Shown one piece after another: positions 8,614 through 15,897 of a stretch of DNA of 64,000 bases (its first letter is position 1; every line of letters starts with the position of its first letter). This DNA comes from Catellatospora vulcania (lineage in GTDB: Bacteria > Actinomycetota > Actinomycetes > Mycobacteriales > Micromonosporaceae), in assembly GCF_009720385.1 (NCBI RefSeq), contig NZ_ML769309.1:62001-126000 (forward strand), written 5' to 3'. Position numbers and translations under genes: made by a program. Below the pieces are notes generated by a model. That model searched no databases and was not told the DNA's origin. It worked only from the letters and a program-made list of their open reading frames with translations.

Positions 8614-8681
8614 TCCCGCCGGTGTCGGTCGTGCGATCTCGATGGCCGTGGCGAAATGTCCATCTGCAGGACAGAGAGTAA

Positions 8682-8709
8682 TTGGACCGTTACCGTTTGG
8701 GCATAATGT
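8682..8709 (+). promoter_or_regulatory. Possible promoter of the lipoprotein gene
   Basis: TTGGAC (8682-8687) and TAATGT (8704-8709) are 16 bases apart and 37 bases ahead of the lipoprotein start. This short stretch is noticeably more A/T-rich than its surroundings. Confidence 0.35.
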
Positions 8710-8746
8710 CCCACTTTGGCGGTTGCTGTTCTCTGTGAGGCGCACC

Positions 8747-10234
8747 ATGCACGTATCCAGGCTTCGTCCCATGCTGCTCGCCTGCGTCCTGCTGAGCGGC
8801 GGCTGCACAGCGGCCTTCAACGCAGACGCCCGGCAGGCGTCCCGCACGGTCATGCCGACCGAGCTGACCACGATCGTGGCGGGGGCCACCGGCGCCGAGC
8901 TCGCGGTCCAGGCCAGCCGATCGCTGTTCAGCCATGCCCCGGCGGTCGTCCTCGTCGGCGAGCAGGACGAGTCGAGCCTGGCCGACGCCGGCTCCGTGGC
9001 CGTCGAACTCGGCGTTCCCATGCTGCTCACCGCCGCCGCGGACGGCACGGCGGCCGCGGTGCGCGAGGAACTGGGCCGGCTCGCGCCGGAGACGCTGATC
9101 CCGGTCGGCGACGCGGCCACCGGTTGGGCCAAGGACCACGCGATCAAAGGCCAGGAAGTGAAGCCCTACCAGGGCTCTGGACTGCCGCGGCTGGCGGCGG
9201 CCGCCCCGCTGGACAAACTGATCGTGCTGACCCTCGACCGGGCGGACGCCGCGGCGGCGACGGCCACCGCCAAGGCGAGCCGGGCCCAGGTGCTCGTGCT
9301 CAAAGATCCCGACCCCCGCTCCGACGACGAGGTGATCAAGGCGCTCACGGGCCGGCCCGCCACGCACGTGATGGCCCTCGGCAGCGCCTTCGGGCCCGCG
9401 GAGCGGCTGCGCAACCGGATCGCCACGGCCGCCACCGGAACGCTGCTGCCCGGTGGCCGCCAGGTGGTGTTCCCCAACCGCCGCATGATCGCCCTCTACG
9501 GCCACCCGGGCGACTCCGGCCTCGGCTCGCTCGGCGAGCAGGGCGTCGACGCCGCAGTGGCCCGTGCCCGCAAGGTCGCCGGTCAGTACGCCGCGATCGA
9601 CAAGGGCCTGGTCGTACCCGCCTTCGAGATCATCACGACGGTCGCGTCCAGCGACCCGGGGCCCGACGGCGACTTCTCCAACGAGTCGACGGTCGATCAC
9701 CTGCGCCCCTGGGTCGACGCCGCGGGCAAGGCCGGCATCTACGTCCTGCTGGACCTGCAGCCCGGCCGCACCGACTTCCTCACCCAGGCCAAGCGCTACG
9801 AGGAACTGCTCGTGCAGCCGCATGTCGGCCTCGCCCTCGACCCCGAATGGCGGCTCGCGGCCGGCCAGCGGCACATGGTGCAGATCGGCTCGGTCGGCGC
9901 GAACGAGATCAACAAGACGGCGGCGTGGCTCGCCGAGCTCACCCGCTCCCGCCACCTGCCGCAGAAGATCCTGATGCTGCACCAGTTCCGCACGGACATG
10001 ATCAGTGGGCGGACGGGTATCGACACCAGCGTCGACGAGCTGGCCGTGGTCATCCACGCCGACGGCTTCGGCTCGGCCAGCGAGAAGATGGCGACCTGGG
10101 ACAACGTACGCGCCGAGGCGCCGAACCAGGTCTGGTGGGGCTGGAAGAACTTCTACGACGAGGACAAGCCGACGTTCTCGCCGAAGCAGACCATCGCGAT
10201 CGAGCCGTCCCCGGTCTTCGTCTCGTACCAGTAG
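8747..10234 (+). CDS. Lipoprotein with cell-wall-binding-like N-domain and TIM-barrel-like C-domain
   Basis: The product is 495 residues. The ATG at 8747 has GTGAGG six bases upstream. The signal ends in the lipobox LSGGC with Cys20, so the protein should be anchored on the outer face of the membrane. Residues about 35-225 carry two Rossmann-like repeats (AVVLVGEQDESSLADAGSV, VPMLLTAAADGT, APETLIPVGDAA; then QVLVLKDPDP, THVMALGSA) reminiscent of the CWB2 cell-wall-binding repeat. Residues about 245-495 read as an alpha/beta barrel (LVVPAFEIITTVASSDPGP, GIYVLLDLQPGRTDF, VGLALDPEWRL, KILMLHQFR, LAVVIHADGFG, VWWGWKNFYDED), perhaps a glycosidase-like domain that binds or cuts an envelope glycan. 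No catalytic residues can be assigned. Confidence 0.65.
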   Translation: MHVSRLRPMLLACVLLSGGCTAAFNADARQASRTVMPTELTTIVAGATGAELAVQASRSLFSHAPAVVLVGEQDESSLADAGSVAVELGVPMLLTAAADGTAAAVREELGRLAPETLIPVGDAATGWAKDHAIKGQEVKPYQGSGLPRLAAAAPLDKLIVLTLDRADAAAATATAKASRAQVLVLKDPDPRSDDEVIKALTGRPATHVMALGSAFGPAERLRNRIATAATGTLLPGGRQVVFPNRRMIALYGHPGDSGLGSLGEQGVDAAVARARKVAGQYAAIDKGLVVPAFEIITTVASSDPGPDGDFSNESTVDHLRPWVDAAGKAGIYVLLDLQPGRTDFLTQAKRYEELLVQPHVGLALDPEWRLAAGQRHMVQIGSVGANEINKTAAWLAELTRSRHLPQKILMLHQFRTDMISGRTGIDTSVDELAVVIHADGFGSASEKMATWDNVRAEAPNQVWWGWKNFYDEDKPTFSPKQTIAIEPSPVFVSYQ

Positions 10235-10257
10235 CAGGCGTCGACCGAGATCGTTCG

Positions 10258-10314
10258 ACTTGCCGGGCACCCGTGCGTATCTTGAGGCGGCATTCGCCCG
10301 GTTGCCTGGCAAGT
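10258..10314. repeat. Small palindromic element, ACTTGCCGGGC family, copy 1
   Basis: The left arm (10258-10277, starting ACTTGCCGGGC) pairs with 10295-10314 at about 17 of 20 positions. The left half and its following GTATCTTGA are nearly identical to the element at 33654-33710, which is a perfect palindrome. It lies between the convergent lipoprotein gene and the short peptide gene and could terminate both. Confidence 0.7.
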
Positions 10315-10351
10315 CGGTGGATCGTGGGGTGGGCGGCGCAGGGGGTGGCCG

Positions 10352-10537
10352 TCAGTTCCAGTTGGTGTCGGTGCACGTCAATTCCGGGCACACCCCCGCC
10401 ACGTACGCGAAGTCGTCGCCCAAGGCGCCACGCAGGCGCCGGTCGGTGACCGCGCGGCCGAGCAGATCCACGAGTGCCGCCACCCCGCCTGCCGTGCCGA
10501 CCGGGGACGAGGTGCCGGGCGGGGTCTGGAACGACAT
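10352..10537 (-). CDS. Short peptide with a RiPP-leader-like helix and a Cys/Thr/Asp-rich end
   Basis: The product is 61 residues. The middle section (AALVDLLGRAVTDRRLRGAL) resembles the helical leader of NHLP/Nif11-type RiPP precursors, which have a pattern like L-x-x-x-A-x-x-D-x-x-L-R-x-x-L. The last 14 residues (GVCPELTCTDTNWN) are rich in Cys, Thr, Asp, Asn and Trp, as in a modifiable core. There is no ribosome site; TACAGT ends six bases before the ATG, so the message may be leaderless. The gene follows an ATP-grasp gene by 35 bases on the same strand. RiPP identity is inference; it could also be a small unrelated protein. Confidence 0.5.
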   Translation of the reverse strand: MSFQTPPGTSSPVGTAGGVAALVDLLGRAVTDRRLRGALGDDFAYVAGVCPELTCTDTNWN

Positions 10538-10572
10538 GCGCGGACTGTACCGGCACGGCTCGACTCAGCCGA

Positions 10573-11385
10573 CTACCCGGCGGGCCCGGCAGACCGGACG
10601 AACGCATGATCGCGGGAGGCCAGGCGGTCGCGTGGTCCGGCCGCGCGGAGCACCACGTCCAGGACCCGGTCGGGGTCGGCGGCGTAACTCGTGCTGAACC
10701 AGGCCATGTTCGCCTCGACGACCGCCCAGTGCTCCTCGCCCCGGTCGGCGTCGCTCGCCAGGCCCACGTCGACGACGACGGCGCTGGGCAGGCTGTCGGC
10801 ACAGGCGCCGAGCAGGTCAGCGGCGAAGGCGAGCACGTCCGCGCGGTGCGCGCCGACCTCCAGCGGGGCCGGGTCGAGCCGGCCACCGGTGGCGTAGCGG
10901 CAGGCGGTGTGGACAGCACCGTCGAGGACGAACAGCCGGTACTCCACCACGAACGTGACGATGTCGCTGACCAGCACCGCGGTGTCGGCCGGCAGGCGCT
11001 CGTCGCCGGGCAGGCGGGAGCCGTCGGCGTAGACGCACGCGGTCAGGGTCTTGTCCCGCGGCGGCTTGACGAACATCGGCGTACGCGACCAGCGCGCCTC
11101 ACCGAGCGTGGTGAGGCTGATCTCGCGGTGCGTGTACTCGTACGGCAGCCGCGTCAGCCAGTCGTCGTCCGGTTCGAGCAGGGCCAGGTCGAGGTCCGCG
11201 GCGACCGTGCCGGCGAAGACGGGCCCGCCGTAGACGTGTCCGCCGACGGTGTGCCGCAGCCGGTCCGGCGCCGCCGGGCCGACCAGCTGCTCAACTGCCA
11301 GACCGCGTCGCCGGGCTGATGCGGACAGCAGCTCAGCCGTGCTGTCGAGCCGTGGAGGCAGTACCAGGAAGTCGGCGGTCGTCAT
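10573..11385 (-). CDS. ATP-grasp domain protein (DUF4343-like)
   Basis: The product is 270 residues. The N-terminus (FLVLPPRLDSTAELLSASAR) is the small pre-ATP-grasp lobe. The central part has FVKPPRDKTLTACVY, where the Lys fits the nucleotide-binding Lys of ATP-grasp enzymes, and VSDIVTFVVEYRLFVLDG. The end has SAVVVDVGLASD and WAVVEANMAW, matching the D-x-G and E-x-N metal-binding motifs of the fold. Such enzymes ligate carboxylates to amines or hydroxyls using ATP; some tie ester or amide rings in RiPPs (graspetides). The start has no clear ribosome site. It is followed after 35 bases by the short peptide gene and preceded by a serine hydrolase, which makes a peptide-modifying role plausible but unproved. 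Confidence 0.75.
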   Translation of the reverse strand: MTTADFLVLPPRLDSTAELLSASARRRGLAVEQLVGPAAPDRLRHTVGGHVYGGPVFAGTVAADLDLALLEPDDDWLTRLPYEYTHREISLTTLGEARWSRTPMFVKPPRDKTLTACVYADGSRLPGDERLPADTAVLVSDIVTFVVEYRLFVLDGAVHTACRYATGGRLDPAPLEVGAHRADVLAFAADLLGACADSLPSAVVVDVGLASDADRGEEHWAVVEANMAWFSTSYAADPDRVLDVVLRAAGPRDRLASRDHAFVRSAGPAG

Positions 11386-11465
11386 GAGTGACGATTCTGG
11401 CGAGCATCAGCTCTCCCGTCGCCGCATTATCCGTGCCGCCATCAGCGGGGGACCTTCCGGAACCG

Positions 11466-12509
11466 TCAGTCGTGGCCGTCGAAGACGAACGCGAAGTGGC
11501 TCAGGACGTGCTCGGTGCTCGGCGACCGCCCGGTGTCGGTGGTGATCGACACGGTGAGCTGGCGCGACGCGTCCGGCGTGTGGAAGGAGAACGTGTCGTA
11601 GCCGAAGAAACCGCCGTGCTTTCCCCACACGGCCGCGCCACCCGGCAGGCGGACCCGGACCAGGCCGAGGCCACTGTCCGTCCCGGCCGTCGTCCACGGC
11701 GTGGGGGTCAGCATCTCCCGCAGTTCGGCGTGGCCGAGCAGTTCGCCGCGCAGCAGCCCGGCGAAGAAGCGGTTGACGTCGCGCGCGGTCGAGACGATGC
11801 CGCCGGAGGCCCACGCCGTGGACCGGTCGAACACGGTGACGTCGACCGGCCCGCCGTCGCCGGGCAGGTAGCCGTGCGCGTGTGGTCGGGGCAGGCCGGG
11901 GTCCTCATCGCGCACGACGGTCCCGGCGAGCTGTAACGGCGCCAGGATCCGGCTCTCGACGTGCTCGGCGTACGGCCGGCCGGCGGCCTGCTCGATGACC
12001 ATGCCGGCCAGGATGTAGCCGGTGTTGTTGTAGGCGATGGCGCTGCCGGGCGGGAACTGCGGCCCTCGGCGTTCGGCGAGGGCGACCGTCTCCTCGGGAC
12101 GGACCCGCAGGCCGCGCCGCGACAGCACCACGCCGGCGTCCAGTTTGCCGTTCACGGTCCAGGCGTCGGTGTAGTTGTACAGCCCCGCGGTGTGCATCAG
12201 CAGGTGGCGGACGGTGATGGCGTCGCCTTCGGCGAGCAGGCCGGGCAGCCATCGCCCGACGGTGTCGTCGAGGCTCAGCCTGCCGTCGCCCGCCAGCTGC
12301 AGCATCGCGGTGGCCGTGAACGTCTTGGTGACGCTGCCGATCCGGAAGTGGCCGGCCGGGTCGACCGGCGTTTCGGTTCCCCGTTCGGACACGCCGCCGG
12401 CCATCGCGTACGAGCCGGTGCCGTCGCGCACCTCGCACAGTGCGCTCAGCGCCCCACCGGCCACGATCGCGTCGAGGGCTTCCTGCAAGCGGGCCGGCGA
12501 GATCAGCAT
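11466..12509 (-). CDS. Beta-lactamase-fold serine hydrolase, probably cytoplasmic
   Basis: The product is 347 residues with no signal peptide. The motifs of the class C beta-lactamase/DD-peptidase family are present: SVTK at 59-62, YNN in AIAYNNTGYILAG, and HGG in WGKHGGFFGYDTF. The LLMHTAGLYNYTD segment is shared with the exported homologue at 3889-5289 (LKMRSGLYNYTN), so the two are paralogues. The lack of an export signal is unusual, and it suggests an intracellular esterase or peptidase. It starts 10 bases after the preceding membrane-protein gene and ends 80 bases before the ATP-grasp gene, so the four genes from 12969 to 10352 may be one operon. Confidence 0.85.
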   Translation of the reverse strand: MLISPARLQEALDAIVAGGALSALCEVRDGTGSYAMAGGVSERGTETPVDPAGHFRIGSVTKTFTATAMLQLAGDGRLSLDDTVGRWLPGLLAEGDAITVRHLLMHTAGLYNYTDAWTVNGKLDAGVVLSRRGLRVRPEETVALAERRGPQFPPGSAIAYNNTGYILAGMVIEQAAGRPYAEHVESRILAPLQLAGTVVRDEDPGLPRPHAHGYLPGDGGPVDVTVFDRSTAWASGGIVSTARDVNRFFAGLLRGELLGHAELREMLTPTPWTTAGTDSGLGLVRVRLPGGAAVWGKHGGFFGYDTFSFHTPDASRQLTVSITTDTGRSPSTEHVLSHFAFVFDGHD

Positions 12510-12519
12510 GACGTGGACC

Positions 12520-12969
12520 CTAAGGTGCGACCGGCTCCGCCGCCGGCCCGGATCCCACCGCGTCGGTGGCCGGCACAGCCGGTGCCGCGGCCCTGGCCAG
12601 CGCCCATGCCTGCCGGAGGGTCGTCATGACCATCGCCAGCAGGAGCAGGCCGTTGACCGCGTGCAGTCCGAAGACGAGCTGGCCGCCGGTGTCGCCGACG
12701 GCTCGGGCGAGTTTCGCGATCACCACCTGGACGGCGGTCAGGCCGGCGATCCCGGCCGTCGTCGCGATGAGCCGCCCCGGGATCCGGGCCGGCGCACCGA
12801 CGATCACCATCACCACCGGCAGGAGGAAGATCACATATCCCAGTACGTGGTGGGGCCGGTAGGCCGCGCCACCGGGCCCGGTGGCGGACGCGCCGCTCGC
12901 GGCGAAGTAGAACTCCGCCACGACGACCAGCGTGAGCAGGGTCGCCAGCACGGCGAAAGCCTTGCGCAT
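12520..12969 (-). CDS. Four-helix membrane protein (DUF6220-like)
   Basis: The product is 149 residues from the ATG at 12969, which has AAGGAGC seven bases upstream. Four membrane segments are visible: AFAVLATLLTLVVVAEFYFAA, HHVLGYVIFLLPVVMVIVGA, LIATTAGIAGLTAVQVVIA and LHAVNGLLLLAMVMTTL. The His pair in RPHHVLGY and the His in FGLHAVNG sit at membrane edges and might hold haem or a metal, as in small quinol-linked membrane proteins; this is speculative. It is divergent from the ECF41-like sigma factor and heads the serine hydrolase/ATP-grasp run. Confidence 0.65.
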   Translation of the reverse strand: MRKAFAVLATLLTLVVVAEFYFAASGASATGPGGAAYRPHHVLGYVIFLLPVVMVIVGAPARIPGRLIATTAGIAGLTAVQVVIAKLARAVGDTGGQLVFGLHAVNGLLLLAMVMTTLRQAWALARAAAPAVPATDAVGSGPAAEPVAP

Positions 12970-13175
12970 CGAAAGCTCCTTGCGGTCGACCGCATCGCGG
13001 GGCGGCGCCGCCACCGGCGACGGGGCCGGGTTGCCGAGCCGTTCCGCGTGCGGAATGGTGTCTCACTGTTCCGACGACGCAGCCGCTGGAAATGTGAGGT
13101 GACGCCGACCACACCTCGCGCCGCGGGTGCCGCGTCGGACCGATGAGCGGCGCGACCGAAGGAGCCGGTGACACC

Positions 13176-14117
13176 ATGACCACCCGACCGGAGCCGGACG
13201 ACGGCAGCACCGACCCCGGGCCGGCCGCGGTGATGAGCGAGCGGCGTCAGCTGATCAATCTCGCGTATCGGCTGCTCGGCTCGCTGGCCGAGGCGGAGGA
13301 CGCGGTGCAGGAGACCTATGCCCGCTGGTACGCCATGTCCCGGGAGCAGCAGGACGCCATCGCGTCGCCCGGCGCCTGGCTGGCGAAGGTCGCCGGCCGC
13401 ATCTGCCTGGACGTGCTCGGTTCGGCGCGGGCCCGGCGGGAGCGCTACGTCGGCGAATGGATCCCGGAGCCGCTGCCCGGCCGTGGCGAGTGGACCGGTG
13501 GGCGGCCGGGTGGGAGCACGGGCGATCCGGCCGACCGGGTCACCCTCGACGAGTCGGTCAGCATGGCCTTCCTCGTCGTGCTCGAATCGATGACCCCGGC
13601 CGAGCGGGTGGCGTTCATCCTGCACGACGTCTTCTGCCACTCGTTCGCCGAAGTGGCCGAGATCGTCGGCCGTACGCCCGCGGCTTGTCGCAAGCTGGCC
13701 TCCTCGGCCCGCGCCCGGGTCCGCGCGTCGCAGGCCCAGGCGGCTCCGGTGGCCCGGCAGGCCGCCCTCGTCAGGGACTTCAAGCTGGCCTGGGAAGCCA
13801 AGGACATCGGGGCGCTGGTCGCGCTGCTCGATCCCGACGTCACGGCGATCGCCGACGGCGGCGGCGTGGTCAGCACGGTGCCACGTCCGGTGCAGGGCGC
13901 TGCGCAGGTCGCGCGCTACGCGGTCGAGGTCGCGAGCTGGCTGCCGGGCCTGACGCTCCTGGAGCGTACGGTCAACGGCCTGCCCGGCCTGGTGGCCCAG
14001 CGCGACGGCGTCACGGTGACGGTGCTGGCCTTCGACATCGCCGGCGGGCGGATCAGGCAGATCTGGGGGATACGCAACCCCGACAAGCTCCGGGCGTGGA
14101 CGGCGGAACGGTCGTAG
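13176..14117 (+). CDS. ECF41-type RNA polymerase sigma factor with SnoaL-like C-domain
   Basis: The product is 313 residues from the ATG at 13176 (AAGGAG is 11 bases upstream; an in-frame ATG at 13143 has no ribosome site). Region 2 is at about 20-90 (INLAYRLLGSLAEAEDAVQETYARW) and region 4 at about 125-185 (LTPAERVAFILHDVF, FAEVAEIVGRTPAACRKLASRAR-like). The ECF41 marks are present: WIPEPLP in the linker, DGGG in the C-terminal NTF2-like domain, and NPDKL near the end. In this group the C-terminal domain replaces an anti-sigma factor and tunes activity. ECF41 genes usually adjoin a carboxymuconolactone-decarboxylase-like or oxidoreductase gene; none is present here. Confidence 0.88.
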   Translation: MTTRPEPDDGSTDPGPAAVMSERRQLINLAYRLLGSLAEAEDAVQETYARWYAMSREQQDAIASPGAWLAKVAGRICLDVLGSARARRERYVGEWIPEPLPGRGEWTGGRPGGSTGDPADRVTLDESVSMAFLVVLESMTPAERVAFILHDVFCHSFAEVAEIVGRTPAACRKLASSARARVRASQAQAAPVARQAALVRDFKLAWEAKDIGALVALLDPDVTAIADGGGVVSTVPRPVQGAAQVARYAVEVASWLPGLTLLERTVNGLPGLVAQRDGVTVTVLAFDIAGGRIRQIWGIRNPDKLRAWTAERS

Positions 14118-14174
14118 CCCCGTTGTATGGTCCAGCCGTGGCGCGGTGTGCGCCGACGCGAAGGAGCTGACGTG

Positions 14175-14729
14175 ATGGCCGGTCCCGCTGACGAGCACCG
14201 CCTCATCGCCGGGGCGTTCACCGAGCGCGTGCGCGGCGTCGCCCCGGGCGGTTGGGATCGGCCGGCACCGTGCGCAGGCTGGGTCGCCCGTGACGTCGTC
14301 GGTCACCTGGTCGAGTGGTTCCCGGGTTTCCTGCGGGCGGGTGCGGGCGTCGAGCTGCCGAAGGGTCCGCCCGTCGCCCAGGACCCGGTGGCCGCCTGGA
14401 CGGTCCACAGCGACGGGGTGCAGGCCCTGCTCGACGATCCGGCCACGGCAGACAAGGTCCTGGCTAACCCGAACATCGGCGAGATACCGCTGGACCAGGC
14501 GGTCGCCATGTTCTACACGTCGGACGTGTTCATGCACACCTGGGACCTGGCTCGGGCGACCGGCCAGGACGAGCGCCTCGACCAGGAGCGGTGCGCCGCG
14601 ATGCTGGAGGGGATGCTCCCGATGGACGCGGTGCTGCGGTCCAGCGGGCATTACGGGCCGAGGGTCGCGGTTCCCGACGACGCCGACCCGCAGACGCGCC
14701 TGCTCGCCTTCATCGGCCGCACTCCCTGA
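14175..14729 (+). CDS. TIGR03086-type metal-binding protein (mycothiol-dependent DinB-like fold)
   Basis: The product is 184 residues; the ATG at 14175 has AAGGAG eight bases upstream. The N-terminal four-helix bundle has the family pattern: HRLIAGAFTERV, WDRPAPCAGW (the CxGW motif), VARDVVGHLVEWFPGF with the first metal-binding His, and YTSDVFMHTWDLARATGQ with the second His. Proteins of this group use mycothiol or bind zinc in thiol-transfer reactions; specific substrates are mostly unknown. The presence of a mycothiol-type protein agrees with an actinobacterial host. It is co-directional with the sigma gene 57 bases upstream. Confidence 0.8.
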   Translation: MAGPADEHRLIAGAFTERVRGVAPGGWDRPAPCAGWVARDVVGHLVEWFPGFLRAGAGVELPKGPPVAQDPVAAWTVHSDGVQALLDDPATADKVLANPNIGEIPLDQAVAMFYTSDVFMHTWDLARATGQDERLDQERCAAMLEGMLPMDAVLRSSGHYGPRVAVPDDADPQTRLLAFIGRTP

Positions 14730-14736
14730 TCGGGAT

Positions 14737-15576
14737 TCATTCGGGGGCGGCGCCCGGCGTGGGAGTGTCGCCCGGCGCGAGGTGACGGGTGAGCACGGCC
14801 AGCTGCTCGCGCAGGCCGGCGAGTTCCTTCACCTCCGCACGGAGGAGCGCGAGTTCGGCGAGCACCGGCTCGTTCGGTGTTCCCGGATCTGGCCCGGCGT
14901 CTTCAGGTTCAAGGCCGAAGAAGCTGGCGAGAGATCCGGCGAGCAGGCCCAGCAGCGCGACGCCCATGAACATGACGGCCGTCCCGTCGATCCGGCCGGC
15001 GGTCGTGATGGGCACGATGTCGCCGTACCCCACGGTGGTCAGGGTGACCGTCGCCCACCAGATCGCGTCGCCGAAGGTGGCGAACTCCGGGTTGGTGGGG
15101 TGCTCCGCGTAGTAGGCCATGGCCCCGCCCACGAACAGGACCGCCAACGCGATGATCGCGACCCGCCCGAGCCGGGCGAAGAGCCGCCGGACGCCTTTGG
15201 TGGCCAGCAGCAGCCGGCTGAGCCTGGCCAGCCGCAGCACCACCACGATGCTGCCGCCGTGAGCGCCGGAGAGCAGGAACCACGGTGCGGTGAGGATCAC
15301 GATCGCGAGGTCGAACTTGCCCAGGCGGGTGCCCAGGTAGTTCACGAGCAGCCGCTGATGCATGAAGAAGTCGGCGACGAACACCAGCCACGAGACGACG
15401 CCGATCAGGACCGCGACCCAGTTTCCCTGCTCGGGGGCGACGATCAGCGGCAGCACCGCGGACAGGATGATCGGGAGCCGGGCGAGGCGGTCGTATCTGG
15501 CCAACGCCGCCGTGGCCGCCGCGTCTCGCGGCTGTCCGCCTCGCGGGACCGCAGTTGCCTCCTCGGTCGGGTTCAC
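14737..15576 (-). CDS. Potassium-channel-like membrane protein
   Basis: The product is 279 residues from a GTG at 15576; the longer frame to 15846 lacks coding character. It has four N-terminal membrane segments (LPIILSAVLPLIVAP, WVAVLIGVVSWLVFVADFF, FDLAIVILTAPWFLL, SIVVVLRLARLSRLLLAT), the last Arg-rich like an S4 helix. Then come a fifth segment (VAIIALAVLFVGGAMAYY), the pore loop with the selectivity filter TVGYGD, and a sixth segment (AVMFMGVALLGLLAGSLASFF). A cytoplasmic coiled coil follows (LAELALLRAEVKELAGLREQL), which may tetramerise the channel. This is the layout of a voltage-gated-type K+ channel subunit. Confidence 0.88.
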   Translation of the reverse strand: MNPTEEATAVPRGGQPRDAAATAALARYDRLARLPIILSAVLPLIVAPEQGNWVAVLIGVVSWLVFVADFFMHQRLLVNYLGTRLGKFDLAIVILTAPWFLLSGAHGGSIVVVLRLARLSRLLLATKGVRRLFARLGRVAIIALAVLFVGGAMAYYAEHPTNPEFATFGDAIWWATVTLTTVGYGDIVPITTAGRIDGTAVMFMGVALLGLLAGSLASFFGLEPEDAGPDPGTPNEPVLAELALLRAEVKELAGLREQLAVLTRHLAPGDTPTPGAAPE

Positions 15577-15695
15577 CCCAGAGATCCTGCCCGTCCCGGC
15601 ACGCCGCGCCCGGGAACCGGGCGACTGCGCCGCAGCGTGTTGCCGGCTGCGTACGCTGGCCGGACGTGACGAAGGTCGATCAGGAAGGCGGCGGC

Positions 15696-15865
15696 ATGTC
15701 GCAGAACCGGCGGACGGTGGAGACCTGTCTCGAAGGTTTCCGCAGGAACGACCACGCGCAGATCCTGTCCTGCCTGACCGGCGACATCGAGTGGACCGTC
15801 TACGACGTCTGATCGCCGAGCGCCGGGCCTGGGTGATCGAACTCAAGGAGAACGACTACCGCTGA
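15696..15865 (+). pseudogene. SnoaL/NTF2-like gene remnant with internal deletion
   Basis: The first 38 codons from the ATG at 15696, with AGGAAGG upstream, read TVETCLEGFRRNDHAQILSC and LTGDIEWTVYDV, the usual start of an NTF2-like (SnoaL) protein. They hit a stop at 15810-15812. The adjacent frame then reads RLIAERRAWVIELKENDYR, which looks like the C-terminal end of the same family. The middle 60-70 residues are missing, so a deletion with a frameshift best explains this. Confidence 0.6.
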
Positions 15866-15871
15866 CGCGGC

Positions 15872-15887
15872 TCGTACAGGTGTACTA
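15872..15887 (+). promoter_or_regulatory. Candidate SOS-like operator before dinB
   Basis: TCGTACAGGTGTACTA contains GTAC-N4-GTAC, with arms arranged as in the actinobacterial LexA box (GAAC-N4-GTTC) but with symmetrical base changes. It ends 10 bases before the dinB start. It may bind LexA weakly or another dimeric regulator. Confidence 0.35.
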
Positions 15888-15897
15888 AGCTGCGTGG

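Noticed and set aside
13042-13055. TTCCGC-GT-GCGGAA palindrome upstream of the sigma factor as ECF41 promoter
   Set aside because: It does not contain the TGTCA/CGTC elements expected for ECF41 autoregulation; any operator role would be guesswork.
12831-14651. 606-codon antisense frame across the sigma-factor region
   Set aside because: Low-complexity Arg/Gly/His composition that spans three recognised genes on the other strand.
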